From Aedes albopictus (Eukaryota; Arthropoda; Insecta; Diptera; Culicidae): a stretch of DNA of 64,000 bases. The DNA lies in assembly GCF_035046485.1 (NCBI RefSeq), contig NC_085138.1:44985464-45049463 (forward strand), read 5' to 3'. A model generated the notes under the pieces. It was given only the letters and a program-made list of their open reading frames with translations. It was not told the origin of the DNA and did no database searches. The translations under genes and the position numbers were made by a program. This document shows, piece after piece, positions 10,920-20,393 of this stretch. The stretch's first letter is position 1, and each line of letters begins with the position of its first letter.

Positions 10920-12248
10920 TCGGACTTGCATGCAAGGCGGGATTTAATCGTTACCAGTTCTGGAACACTACCGGTTCTCACAAATATGGTCTGAGACTTT
11001 CTGCTGGCTAACTGTTTAGTAGGTTATTGAAAAAGCCGCGATTTGATGTGTCGCATGCATAGGTTTGGTTCACTTTTATATTTGACTACTTACGACGGAA
11101 CACTCAAAAACGGTTCCCGGATACGACCTGTTGTCCCGAATATGGTCTGAGGCTATTTTCTTGCTAGCCGTTCATCAGATTACCAAATAAATAATTTGAT
11201 ATGTTACATATATTGGTTGTCTTTTACATTTGATCTTTTCCGGCGGGATACCCGGAATCGGTTCCATAACACACAGATATGGTCTGAGACTATTATCTTG
11301 ACAACTGTTTATCATGTTATCTAAAAAGCCGTGATTTGAGGTGTCGCATACATGGTTTTGGTTCACTTTTATATTTGACCATTTCCGGCGGGACACCCGG
11401 AACACTACCGGTTAAGATATGGTCTGAGACTATTTCCTTGCTAACCTTTCATTAAGTTATCAAAAAAGCCGCGCTTTGATATGTCGCATACAGCCGGAAA
11501 CGGTTCCGGAACCCTTCTGAACCGTTCAGATATGGTCTAAGATTATTTTCTTGCTAACCATTCATTAGGTTATCAAAAATGTCGCGGTTTGATATGTCGC
11601 AAGCGTGGGTTTGGTTCAGTTTTATTTTTAACCACTTCCTGCAGAACCGGTTCCGGAACACTTCTGGTTCAGATATGGTTTGAGACTATTTTTTTGATAA
11701 CAATTCATTAACATAACAAAAAGCCGCGCTTTGATATGTCGCATGCATGGGATTGGTTCACTTTTATATTTGGCCACTTCTGCCGGGACACCCGGAACCG
11801 GTTCCGGAACAATACCGGTTCAGATATGGTTTGAGACTATTATCATGATAACCGTTCATCAAGTTATCGAAAATGCCACAATTTGATGTGCCGCATGTAT
11901 GGGTTTGTTGCATTTTCATGTCTGACCCCTTCCAGGGGTACCGGCCCGGAACATCTATATGACCATAACTCCGGAACGGCTGGACCGATCCAAACCATTT
12001 TCAATAGGAAACAATGCAATGGGACCAGATTCCGCGTCGAATGAGCCGTTGATCGTTAAAATCGGTTGGTATTTACTATCTAAAAGTGAGGTGACCTTTT
12101 TTTGTACACATACACACACAGACATCATCTCAACTCGTTGAGCTGAGTCGATTGGTATATGAAACTTGCCCCTCCGAGAACTCTACCAAAATGTCGTTTT
12201 TGGAGTGAACATATAGCCTTTCGGTATACCTTGGTATACGAGAAAGCC
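10920..12248 (-). repeat. 5' leader and monomer array of the LOA-like LINE
   Basis: On the minus strand the leader (12248 to about 11960) includes a TGTG tract near 12105-12125. It is followed by diverged tandem units of about 135-153 bp. Landmarks in each unit are GAACCGGTTCCGG and the plus-strand word GATATGGTCTGAGAC, found near 10985, 11140, 11277, 11415, 11537, 11671 and 11822. The same leader and monomers occur in plus orientation at 54211-55990. The shared order ties the array to the LINE and argues against an independent satellite. The stretch 10240-10920 between array and ORF1 has no recognisable gene. Confidence 0.75.
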
Positions 12249-13084
12249 AAAACATCGCAACTTTGTTGACGTTTTGTTTTTAACAGATAGCGGTGCGATA
12301 ACTGTAAAATTTTTGCACTTTGCGGACTTAAAAAGCATTGCAGTTAAACCGTTTGCACCGCGCGAACGTCTACTGTAGTTCAGTGTATATTTCTTCCAGA
12401 TGGTGGCTCTAGTGAGGATGGAACATTTTGCTTCACTAGGTAGTGCTGTATCAGCCACTGCCAGTACGTTGTGTTGTACACAACATACGCGATTTTCCAA
12501 TGAGCAGTAGTGCGTCTTAAGACAAATGCGTTTTATGCGATCACTTGACTCTAGCTCCTGATATAAGCGCGAAAGTTAGGGGAAAGTGGGGTAAGATGCC
12601 ATTTTTCAAACTTACATCGCTTTCAATGATAAATAGCCTCATTTGTTAGGCTTTCAAAGTGGTAACCAGTAACTAGACAATATTTGTTCGATACTTCAGC
12701 AAAAATATTCACTAAACAATTGCATTTTCATCGATTTTTAGCGATTTCAAAAACCGGCTCGTAAAACGGACGTGGTGCAAAAAGGCCATCTGTCATGGAG
12801 TAAGATGCCACTTCATTAAAACATTCAAAAATTACGTCCATCAGTTTCCGGACATTTCCGACTTCCTTACCTCCCTTTGTCATGCTTTTTTCGTGCACTC
12901 AATACATGGAGTGTCATTCCCCTCTCCGCTAAACGATGGTCGTCATATTTGAATGACCCCTAATGTGGATAGCGTAGACATCATCAACCATGCGCCTTCA
13001 TGTGCGCCTCAATCTCCTTGGAAACACATGGCTGGCAATAAAACCACCCGAAAAGCTTAATTGCAAGCACGAAAAACCGGAAGT

Positions 13085-13195
13085 TGCCCATCAGTGTATT
13101 TTTCGATTCCAACAGGGTTACTAGAAGTTCAAATTAACTAATGAACCCCGGTGGCTTGCATGAGGTGTCGTTCAATCCAACTGGGGTAAACGGTA
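13085..13195. mobile_element. Fragment of the ACCGT-ended MITE family
   Basis: The segment ends in GGGGTAAACGGTA and contains GCATGAGGTGTCGTTCAA, both shared with the right end of the element at 30488-31125. The left part is missing or too diverged to place. From 12376 to 13084 I see AT-rich sequence with two 'gtaagatgcca' words but no gene. Confidence 0.5.
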
Positions 13196-14164
13196 GTAAG
13201 TTTTACAAATTTGAATCTTCTAATCCCATGATCCGTTAACGAAAGTAATTCACAATATTTAACCACATGTTCTGGTAGCCCTATCCGAATGACTTATCAT
13301 CCTGGAACATTTTATTTTCTATGTTCAATAACCACTACCACCCTCCATTCTACGCGCAGATGGTGAGGGTGGTGAGTTGATTAATACAACATCAACAGCG
13401 TGTTGCCCCTTCATGTGTGGAACGTGGTGAAAAGTTTGAAGATTGGCGGTGGTTGATGGGGACCAATCTCCAACAAGTAGAAGTAGGCTAATGCTATATA
13501 CTGAAGCGTGGCGGCGTGTAACATGCGGTCAGCGCGAGCGGCAAGGCCTACTAATGAATCGAAGCCAAAAACAAAGTGTTGTAAGGTTTCGGAAAATAAT
13601 TAGGATCCTTCCGCGTCATTCTCCGCGGACCGCGACAGACAAAGTTCTCCGCGGACCGCAGGATGGGATGGGATGATGGTCGACAACAGCAACACTCATC
13701 AGAAACCGCTAGCCGGTTCGGTTTGCCTAATGTTTGTTTGTTTTGGGCTTTATCGCCTAATGATAATTGTGTGACATTTTTGAATAAGTAAACGGCTCGT
13801 TCGGATGGATGGATGCCGGCGAGCTACTGGTTCGAGGCAGGCGTATCGTGTAAATTGGTTTGTTTTTCGTCCGAGACGTGGATTACGGATTACGATGTCA
13901 GAGCGTGCCACCTAATGACGAACAGTAGGCTATGGAATGCTAATGCCATCAACAGAGCAGTATTCGCCATCCAAGTAGGTCAAATCCTGACCTAGATCAT
14001 TATGTAAACAGGAACGGAATCATTCTTCCAAGTCGGCCTTGAACTGCAAGATTAACCGAAACGGAATGATCAGGAATGAAAAACTAGGGGTGGGTAATGA
14101 CTGAGGCATAACCGCAATGTTGACGTAGGACAAAGGCTGGAATGAGGCTCTGACTTTTATATAT
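13196..14164. other. Intergenic sequence, nothing recognised
   Basis: This stretch has moderate GC content, short open frames without recognisable protein motifs (for example 13443-13676), and no repeats that I can match elsewhere in the window. It may be single-copy intergenic sequence. Confidence 0.4.
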
Positions 14165-14567
14165 CGTCGGTTTCCTGCAATATGGGCACAACTCAAAATT
14201 TGTCATTTTTGAAATTTTAATGGCAAATGATGAAAAACTACGTAAACTTTCATCTCACAAAGACCCGTTCCGAAATTCGTTGAGAAACGCGAGATTTTGA
14301 CATTTTCATCAATTTTCCGCAATAAAGGCACAACTCAAAATCAGTCAACTTTTTCAATAGTCGTTGAAAAATAGTTATCGAAAATTCATGAAACAGATAG
14401 TCCTTCAGTCCTTTTCCATGATACAAATATCAAAATTCGTTTACTTTTGTCAAATGATGAGAGAAATAAGTGAATTTTCAGGAGCTGCTTCAAGATTGCC
14501 AATTTTTAAACGCTTCTTCTGAAAATTCACATTTTTTGAGTTGTGCCCCTATTGCAGGAAACCGACG
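14165..14567. mobile_element. MITE with about 35-bp TIRs (CGTCGGTTTCCTGCAAT)
   Basis: The left end CGTCGGTTTCCTGCAATA and the right end ATTGCAGGAAACCGACG are inverted copies, and the similarity runs on through 'gggcacaactcaaaa'. ATAT borders both sides. The interior repeats the motif 'ggcacaactcaaaatc' once more near 14327-14342. There is no coding capacity. Confidence 0.75.
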
Positions 14568-14583
14568 ATATCAGAATGCACTT

Positions 14584-14742
14584 GCGTGCGCAGTCTTTTC
14601 TTTTTTCTCGCTCGTTCATTTTGTTGAACGCAAGAGCGAGATAAAAGAGGGGGCAAAGTGCCCCCTCTATTATCTGTTTCTTTTGCGTGTTTGTTTACGA
14701 GAGTGAGTGAGAAAAAAGAAAATGCTGCGCACGCTAGAGTCA
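14584..14742. mobile_element. Small palindromic element with central hairpin
   Basis: The arms GTGCGCAGTCTTTTCTTTTT and the complementary AAAAAGAAAATGCTGCGCAC enclose a tight central hairpin, GAGGGGGCAAAGTGCCCCCT, at about 14648-14667. The two short open frames that cross it (14470-14706 plus, 14549-14758 minus) are shadows of the palindrome. Confidence 0.6.
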
Positions 14743-15025
14743 TAATGGGACCATTCATTCGACGTCTTAAATTAGCTGATTTTTCGGGTCATTGATAGTC
14801 CTTTTATGGAGATGCCAGGTCGGTGTTAGCAGCTGTTATCCGACCTTTGTAAATAAATGCATAACGGACCTCGAGACGGAGCTATTACTTGAAAAGGCCT
14901 ATACAATGTATTTTGTTTTTGCAATGTCAAAACCAAGGCACGCTGGCAAAATTCAAATCAGCGGAGTGATGTGTTGATTAAAGTTATTATGTGATCCATT
15001 TCACTGAACGCATTCATAAATGTAC

Positions 15026-15301
15026 CATTAGACTGTTTGTCATTATGACAAATATTTGCCATTGAAGCCCGACATTCATCCAAGGTTGCTACAGGTGTCA
15101 TTAGACTGTTTGCTATGATGACAAATATTTTTGACCAAACAAGCCCAACAAATGACCATCACAACGTCAATCATGGCAACCTTGGATAAATGTCGGTCTA
15201 CAATGACAAATATATTTGTCCGTCTAATGGACTCTTACGATTCACGTTGTGTTGGTCATTTGTTAAGCTTGTTTGGCCAAATAGTTGTCATGTCTAATGG
15301 G
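15026..15301. repeat. Two interleaved inverted repeats
   Basis: Arm X (about 15026-15088) pairs with about 15176-15231. Arm Y (about 15099-15169) pairs with about 15247-15301. The order is therefore X, Y, X', Y'. Both left arms start with a version of CATTAGACTGTTTG and both right arms end in GTCTAATGG or a close variant, so the two repeats belong to related MITEs. No gene is visible. Confidence 0.6.
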
Positions 15302-15325
15302 ACCTTAAGATGTTAATTGGTTTAA

Positions 15326-15440
15326 CCTTCCGTAATTCGCGCGGTTGGCCATCACCGCCAGCACCACGCTAATACTGAGTACAAAAAGCGAGATTTTTTC
15401 AACGTGTTGTATAAAATACAACTGCGCGATCACTCGAGGG
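15326..15440. mobile_element. Small TTAA-flanked MITE (piggyBac-like ends)
   Basis: TTAA flanks both sides (15322-15325 and 15441-15444). The ends read CCTTCCGTAATTCGCGCG and, reverse-complemented, CCCTCGAGTGATCGCGCA, similar at about two thirds of positions. A TTAA target and CC-starting ends fit a piggyBac-type MITE. From 15445 to 15940 I see no gene or repeat. Confidence 0.55.
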
Positions 15441-15947
15441 TTAAGCATTATTTCATTTTAATGTTAACCGATGTTTGAAAGAATTTTCGTCGAAAGGATA
15501 AAATTATTATAATATTGAAAGGCATTGGGCCATAACTTCCCAGACATGGTTTCGCGATGCAATCCCAACAATCATTAAAGTAACTACAATTGCCGCTATA
15601 AAATGAACAGATTGCACCACCGTAGCCTTGTGTGTTTGACATAACTCAACTGCTGTCATTATGTTAAAGCCTTTGTTTTGGTGCGGCAACTGCTGCAAAA
15701 GTTAACTTCTATGATCCATTGTTCCACGCATAGTAAGGTGACGCCAAACTGGGGGGTCGCTAAAGCAATGTTTGAAAAACGAAACATTAGATCATTTTGA
15801 TTGGAGTTTCGTGAAATATTCTAGATTTGACAAAACGTTGCGAAGAACAATTAGGGGCCGGCTTTACTGTTTCTAAGTTTTCAGGCTATCGCTTTTAATT
15901 ATCCGAAAATAATCCAATTCATAACACTACAGGAATAATTTTCGCTG

Positions 15948-15963
15948 GTCCTGAAAAGGACTG
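15948..15963 (-). terminator. Histone-type 3' stem-loop 1
   Basis: On the minus strand the sequence is AGTCCTTTTCAGGACC. It has the histone mRNA 3' hairpin layout (6-bp stem, UUUC loop) with the basal pair lost. The unit upstream has a CATAAAAG box at 16126-16134 and an ATGCAAAC octamer-like site at about 16190-16197, 163 bp and more away. No histone frame lies between. Confidence 0.7.
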
Positions 15964-16368
15964 TTTAAATAACAGAAGATTTCGGCAAGACATTTGAAAA
16001 TTATCCGCTCTGAATGCTGGAAGCCATCGAAAACTACAACCATTTACTGTCATGGATGAGATTCCTGGTTCTATCAGCTAGTTAGCCGAGCGTCGTCGCA
16101 GGATTGGTGCGTACAGAGGGAGCAGCTTTTATGCCCCTAGAATAGCAGGTGAAGGTCCTCCCATTTGGGTGGCTTTGCAGTTTATTTCGTTTGCATGACC
16201 CACCCGCATGTTTCGCGATGCTAAATTCCGGGATGAACGATCAATGATTGACTTCGCTGTTGCTGAGCCACCAAGCATTCAATATTTCACTTTTCGGTTG
16301 CCCTACACTTTTCCAGATCGATGGAATAAAATTATCCGATTCACAACTCTTGAGGAATCGTTTTCAGT

Positions 16369-16384
16369 GGTCCTGAAAAGGACA
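16369..16384 (-). terminator. Histone-type 3' stem-loop 2
   Basis: The minus strand reads TGTCCTTTTCAGGACC, with one basal mismatch. It is followed by ACCACTG and then a purine-rich CAAGAG, the right place for a histone downstream element. I see no TATA box for this unit; its upstream part runs directly into the downstream region of the next unit. Confidence 0.7.
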
Positions 16385-16643
16385 GTTTGGGTAATGCACG
16401 ATTTTAGAAAGAAAATTGCATGAATTCATCATGCCACGCTATGCGTGTTCGTTTTCTCTGCTCTGTCATCAAAAATTGGCCCGCCACTTGCTGCCGTTGA
16501 TGAGAATGATAATATCTTACTTTTCTTTTGCTGAGCAACGTAGCTCTCAATCTTTCACTTTTTGATTGCACTAAACTTTTATCGATCGTTGGAGAAATAT
16601 AATTCAATTCATTGCTCTTGATTGATGGAATGATATTTTCGGT

Positions 16644-16659
16644 GGTCCTGAAAAGGACC
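16644..16659 (-). terminator. Histone-type 3' stem-loop 3 (perfect)
   Basis: The minus strand reads GGTCCTTTTCAGGACC, a perfect 6-bp stem with the TTTC loop, followed by ACCACCGAAAA, which matches the usual cleavage-site context after the histone hairpin. The promoter-like part of the same unit lies at 16893-16963, so the transcribed body would be only about 235 bp. Confidence 0.8.
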
Positions 16660-16892
16660 ATTTGAATAATGGATGATTTAGATGAATTCACCATGCCACG
16701 CAATGCGTGTTGGTTTTCTCCATGCTGAATGCTGGAAGCCGTCGAAAATTGGCCCGCCGCTTGCTGCTTTGGATGAGATTTCCAGCCGAGCCGAGTCGTC
16801 GCTGGGTTGGTGTGTGCTGCATTCGTGCTGGAGGCGCCACCAACCTCTTTGACTGATCCAACGTAAATGACGAATGAAAACCGAGAACAAAG

Positions 16893-16963
16893 CTTTTATA
16901 CCCCTAGATTAGCAGATGAAGCTCCTCCCATTTGGCTGCCTTTCCAGTTTATTTTGTTTGCAT
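16893..16963 (-). promoter_or_regulatory. TATA box and octamer of a histone-like unit
   Basis: On the minus strand, ATGCAAAC (about 16963-16956) is followed by GGGGTATAAAAG (16904-16893). The same order with the same spacer word CCAAATGGGAGGAGCTTCAT occurs at 17869-17938. A diverged version (CATAAAAG) is at 16126-16197. Octamer plus TATA is typical of replication-dependent H2B-type promoters; assignment to H2B is inference. Confidence 0.6.
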
Positions 16964-17396
16964 GCCCCGCCCGCATGCACCCAGACGCTTCAAACCATTA
17001 ATCATCCCAGAAATGAGCCAATTTTCATTGAAAAATGTTTCAGAATGGTCTTATTTGGAAAATGCGTTATGGAATTCCAGGTGGAATCATTAGTGGCCGG
17101 CTTTATCATTGTTGCTGAGCCATCAAGCATTCAATATTTCACTTTTTTGTTGCACCACGCTTTTCCCGATCGATGGTAGATGCCTTTAAGGAATCTTCAG
17201 AAAATTACATGAATCCACCATTTCACGCAATGCGTGATGGGTTTTTGCGCGGTGAATGCTGGATACCATCGAAAATTGCCCGGCTTCACTGTTGCTGAGC
17301 AACGAGTATACACGCTTTTACTATTTGGTTCCACACCACTTCTAGATTTATGGATGAAAATAATCCGATTTATAACTCTTGAGGCATCATTTTCGG

Positions 17397-17412
17397 TGGA
17401 CCTGATAAGGAC
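17397..17412 (-). terminator. Histone-type 3' stem-loop 4 (degenerate)
   Basis: The minus strand reads GGTCCTTATCAGGTCC. The loop is altered and one stem pair is broken. Flanking sequence is homologous to the other units (a 'cctcaagagttataaa' type downstream region), so it is a decayed copy. Confidence 0.6.
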
Positions 17413-17631
17413 CGTTTGTTCATGAATTCACCATGTCACGCGATGCGTTTGGTTTTCTCCGCGCTAAATGCTGGGCCACCGAAAACTGACCCACTGTTTG
17501 CTGCTATGGATAAAATTGATGGTCGGCTTCACTTTTGCTGAGAAGCGGAGCTGTCTTTCACTTTTGATTGCACTAAGCTTTTCTCGATCGATGGAGGTCC
17601 AATTCATAACTCTGTAGGAAAGATTTTCTTT

Positions 17632-17647
17632 GGTCTTGAAAAGGACC
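17632..17647 (-). terminator. Histone-type 3' stem-loop 5
   Basis: The minus strand reads GGTCCTTTTCAAGACC, with one mismatched pair. The unit's TATA box, GGGGTATAAAAG, is at 17869-17880, about 222 bp upstream, and an octamer-like ATGCAAAC is at about 17932-17939. The body between them contains the segment CACACCAACACAGCGACGAC, shared with unit 3. Confidence 0.7.
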
Positions 17648-18002
17648 GTTTGTATTATGGACGATTTCGATGTGGTCCTGCCATGTTGGTTTACGCCGCG
17701 TTAAATTCGGAATGCCTTCGAACACTAACCGGCAGCTTGCTGCCGTGGATGAGATTCCTGGCCGAGCAGAGTCGTCGCTGTGTTGGTGTGTGTTGCTGCC
17801 GGACTGGAGGTGACGCCAACCTCCTTGACTGATCCAACGTAAATGACGAAACGAAACAGAGGGTACAGCTTTTATACCCCTTGATTAGCAGATGAAGCTC
17901 CTCCCATTTGGCTGGCTTCCAGTTTATTTCGTTTGCATGCCCAGCCCCATATGCACCAGACGCTTGAAACGGTTTATCAACCGAGAAATAAGAAAAGTTT
18001 AA

Positions 18003-18203
18003 GGTGAATATATAACGAAGCCACACCTCAATTTTTCAAGAGCACAAATCTGAGGAACCAAAAGACGGATTGCGCTAAAAAGTTGATCGTTTGGTGACCC
18101 GCTGGTGGTAACCAATCGATCAACTTTTCAGTGCAAACCAACCCTCGGTTCTACAGATTTGTGCTTTTGAAAATTCGAAGTGTGACTTCGTTATATATTC
18201 ACC
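18003..18203. mobile_element. Palindromic TTAA-flanked MITE, 201 bp
   Basis: The arms are inverted over most of their length, starting GGTGAATATATAACGAAG and ending CGTTATATATTCACC. TTAA sits on both sides (17999-18002 and 18204-18207). It separates histone-like unit 5 from unit 6 and has no coding capacity. Confidence 0.75.
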
Positions 18204-18471
18204 TTAATGTAACAAATAAAGTAACCAAAATATTGAAAGATTTAGATCATTTTAACTCGAAAATGCTATAATTAAACAATGTTTCACGAAAAATTGTCCA
18301 GGTAGGATGAAGCGTTGCTAAATTCCGGATGGAACCATTTGTGGCCGGCATCATCATTGTTGCGGGGCCGCCAAGCATTCAATCTTTCACTTTTCGGTCA
18401 CACCACACTTTTCCCGTTTTATGGAATGAAATAATTATCTGATTCACAACTCTTGAGGAATAATTTTCGAT

Positions 18472-18487
18472 GGCTCTGAAAAGAGCC
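18472..18487 (-). terminator. Histone-type 3' stem-loop 6 (canonical)
   Basis: The minus strand reads GGCTCTTTTCAGAGCC, the metazoan consensus histone hairpin, preceded by CAAAC. The next TATA-like box, GAATATAAAAGC, is at about 18976-18987, some 490 bp upstream. The intervening sequence has only short frames (18698-18895 minus; 18661-18978 plus) with no histone-fold or linker-histone resemblance that I can see. Confidence 0.8.
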
Positions 18488-18990
18488 GTTTGAATATTGG
18501 ACGATTTTAGACAGAAAATGACATTAATTCATCATGCCACGCAATGCGTGTTAGATTTCTCCGTGTTGAATGTTGAACGCCGTCGAAAATTGGCCCGCCG
18601 TTTGCTGCCCTGGATGCGATTACTGATGCTATTAGCGAATGCGCCGCTGTCAATCAATCCGTGAAAGAAGCCCCGACGCAACTCGCAAATTCATCCGTCA
18701 CGGCGGATCATTCTTTGGAATTTTCTGCTGCCTCTGCCACCACCGTCGATCAATCCGATTTTCGAAACACTTCCTTGGTCTGCCGCGGTAGAGGGTTAGA
18801 AGGTGAAAGTGCAACAGCACCGCGGTGCCGCCACCAACCGACACGACCGACACCGAGCCGACACGGCTGCCAAAGAATAATGAGCGAAAACGCAAACGAA
18901 GAAAGTGGGCAGCTCTCGTTCGATGCGTTCACCTCTAGACGACAAAGACAAATGAGGAAAGATGCGAAGAAGCAGTAGCTTTTATATTCG

Positions 18991-19810
18991 ACGGGAGCAT
19001 CCAAAATGTGCTCGATCGTGATTGGCTGGAATAAACATGGGTTCACTTTTCCCAATTTTTCAATAGTTTGTTATTGAAAAATAGCAAATATTATTATTGG
19101 ACATAATTGGTGTAAAGTTTTGCAATCGATTGGTGCCAAAATATTGAAAATTCAACGAGAAATGGCTGAGTTATTAACGCTCAAAATCTCCACTTCAAAC
19201 GTAACGCGGCCGATTTTTGAAAATTTAGAATGACACCCGGTATAGAAAAGAGAGACGTAGTCCTACGTCAAAAAACGTCCGTTCGCTTATCTCGTTGTTT
19301 CCTGGACGATAGGGGGAGCACAACAACGACAATATGTACAGCAGACGTTTATTCGTCGAATAATCCGCACTTGAACATGTGTTCTGTTCCGTGGCTAACG
19401 GAGCGTTGCCATGGAACGCATGAGCTTCGCGACCGGGGGAAGGGTACCTACTAGATGGCGAATGTAAACAATCTAGTTAACATTAACTCTATCATGTCCC
19501 ACCGCCTACTACTGCGTTCCATCGCGCGATCTCGCGATGTGTGTGGTGAGGTGCGCGGTTCGCATAAAAATGCATGTTTTATTGGATATGTTGTTCACAC
19601 CTCGCTTCGGTGATTTCCCCTTTCGGCTTTTATTAAGGAGAAGAAATTATTGTAGCTTTTTGTTAGTCGTGGGTGCTTAACTCAAGTCACTCAAGTCGAT
19701 GTTCTAACATCATCGTCGACTGAATATGCCCTTTTGCTCTTTTCCCAATTCAAACTTTATCTTTGTGCATGTCACTTATCGAAACTTTCTTCTCTTTCTC
19801 TCTTTTACAG
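18991..19810. other. Region upstream of calcineurin A, promoter not resolved
   Basis: There is no gene here. The sequence includes 'gacgtagtcctacgtc' near 19253 and GC-richer sequence from 19250 to 19560. A short inverse match to 'gacgtaggac' is at about 14125. It precedes the splice acceptor at 19810, so at least part is likely intron or promoter of the calcineurin gene. I could not choose a transcription start or a splice donor. Confidence 0.4.
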
Positions 19811-20393
19811 ACTGAATGCACCATTGAAGAAGACAGCGAACATCGTAGAGAATAACCCAACCAATCGAAAACAACAAGAGAACCCGGACAAACCCAAAAT
19901 CCCCTAGGATTGATGGCCAGGACGCCATTCTGAAAGTTTCCGGCATTTCCCGTTGCAAGAGAGCTAGCGAGCCTAGCCAGTAATCAATCAAAAAACAAAC
20001 CGTGCGTGTTGCACACGCAGGCGTGTAACGTTGTAGTAGTGTGGTGTAGTGGAGCAGAGCAGAAGTAGTAGTGGTGTGGTGAGAGTGACACGAGAAGCGC
20101 CTTTCTCCTGGCTGCGGGCAGACAGCGACAGCAAAGCGTTTAACCGTTCTGAAGATAACTCCGGCGAGCAGTTTTAGTCAAACCAGTAATAACTTAAACC
20201 TATTGAAGAAGCAAACAAAGAAAACAGATACTACTTAACTATTGTTTAGTCGTCCCTCACTCACACACAAGCATACCTTAGCACTTACACAGTCTACACA
20301 CGTGAATCTATAATATTATAACTTATAAGAATTGTATCGAATTGGAGTAGTAATTGTATAACACGCATACAAACCACACACACAGATTGCAAG
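19811..20393 (+). promoter_or_regulatory. CanA: Calcineurin A 5'UTR exon with acceptor and uORFs
   Basis: A strong acceptor (pyrimidine tract then TCTCTTTTACAG ending at 19810) begins a segment that runs open to the start codon at 20394. Two short upstream ORFs are visible: ATG at 19816 (3 codons then stop at 19825-19827) and ATG at 19913 (6 codons, stop at 19931-19933). Such uORFs may dampen translation. The leader is long, CA-rich near 20260-20390, and gives CAAG before the ATG, a good context for initiation. The donor of the intron is not identified. Confidence 0.55.

Larger units (their letters stand above)
5475..12248 (-). mobile_element. LOA/Lian-like non-LTR retrotransposon, internally deleted
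   Basis: The element lies on the minus strand, with its 5' end at 12248 (GGCTTTCTCGTATACC) and its 3' end at 5475 (GGTGGATTAATCTGG). The flanks carry a short duplication, AAAAC, at 5470-5474 and 12249-12253. In element order I see a 5' leader with a TG-rich tract, an array of about 150-bp monomers (roughly 11960-10920), a spacer, ORF1 (10236 to about 9300), reverse transcriptase (about 9293-8406, continuing 7180), RNase H, a C-terminal Cys/His cluster and a 3'UTR containing AATAAA. The endonuclease and ORF1 3' end are missing, so it is dead. RNase H after the RT plus an ORF1 of this type suggests the LOA clade (known Aedes member: Lian). The clade call is from memory of the family and not from an alignment. 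Confidence 0.75.
4880..12375. mobile_element. CAGTAGACG-family MITE split by nested insertions
   Basis: The left end CAGTAGACGTCCGATAAG is at 4880 and the right end GCGAACGTCTACTG closes at 12375, each next to TA. The MITE fragments are 4880-4905, 5372-5474 and 12254-12375, together about 250 bp against roughly 290 bp for the intact copy at 24029-24319. The gaps are a hAT-like MITE (4906-5363) and a LOA-like LINE (5475-12248), each flanked by its own target duplication. This makes the MITE the oldest layer of the nest. Confidence 0.75.
15948..18990 (-). pseudogene. Tandem histone-like transcription units without histone frames
   Basis: Six histone-type hairpins on one strand mark six diverged units. 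Four have a TATA-like box (16126, 16893, 17869, 18979) and three also have an octamer-like site. Between TATA and hairpin there are only about 160-490 bp. Units 3 and 5 share a short frame around QHTPTQRRL and NLI, but no unit encodes H1, H2A, H2B, H3 or H4. The simplest reading is decayed histone genes whose coding part was lost before or during amplification. A short replication-linked transcript is an alternative that cannot be excluded. Downstream regions (CAAGAGTTGTGAATC) are shared as well. Confidence 0.5.

Noticed and set aside
18661..18978. 105-residue frame in the histone-like unit as a histone
   Set aside because: It lies on the opposite strand to the hairpin and shows no histone-fold or linker-histone sequence.
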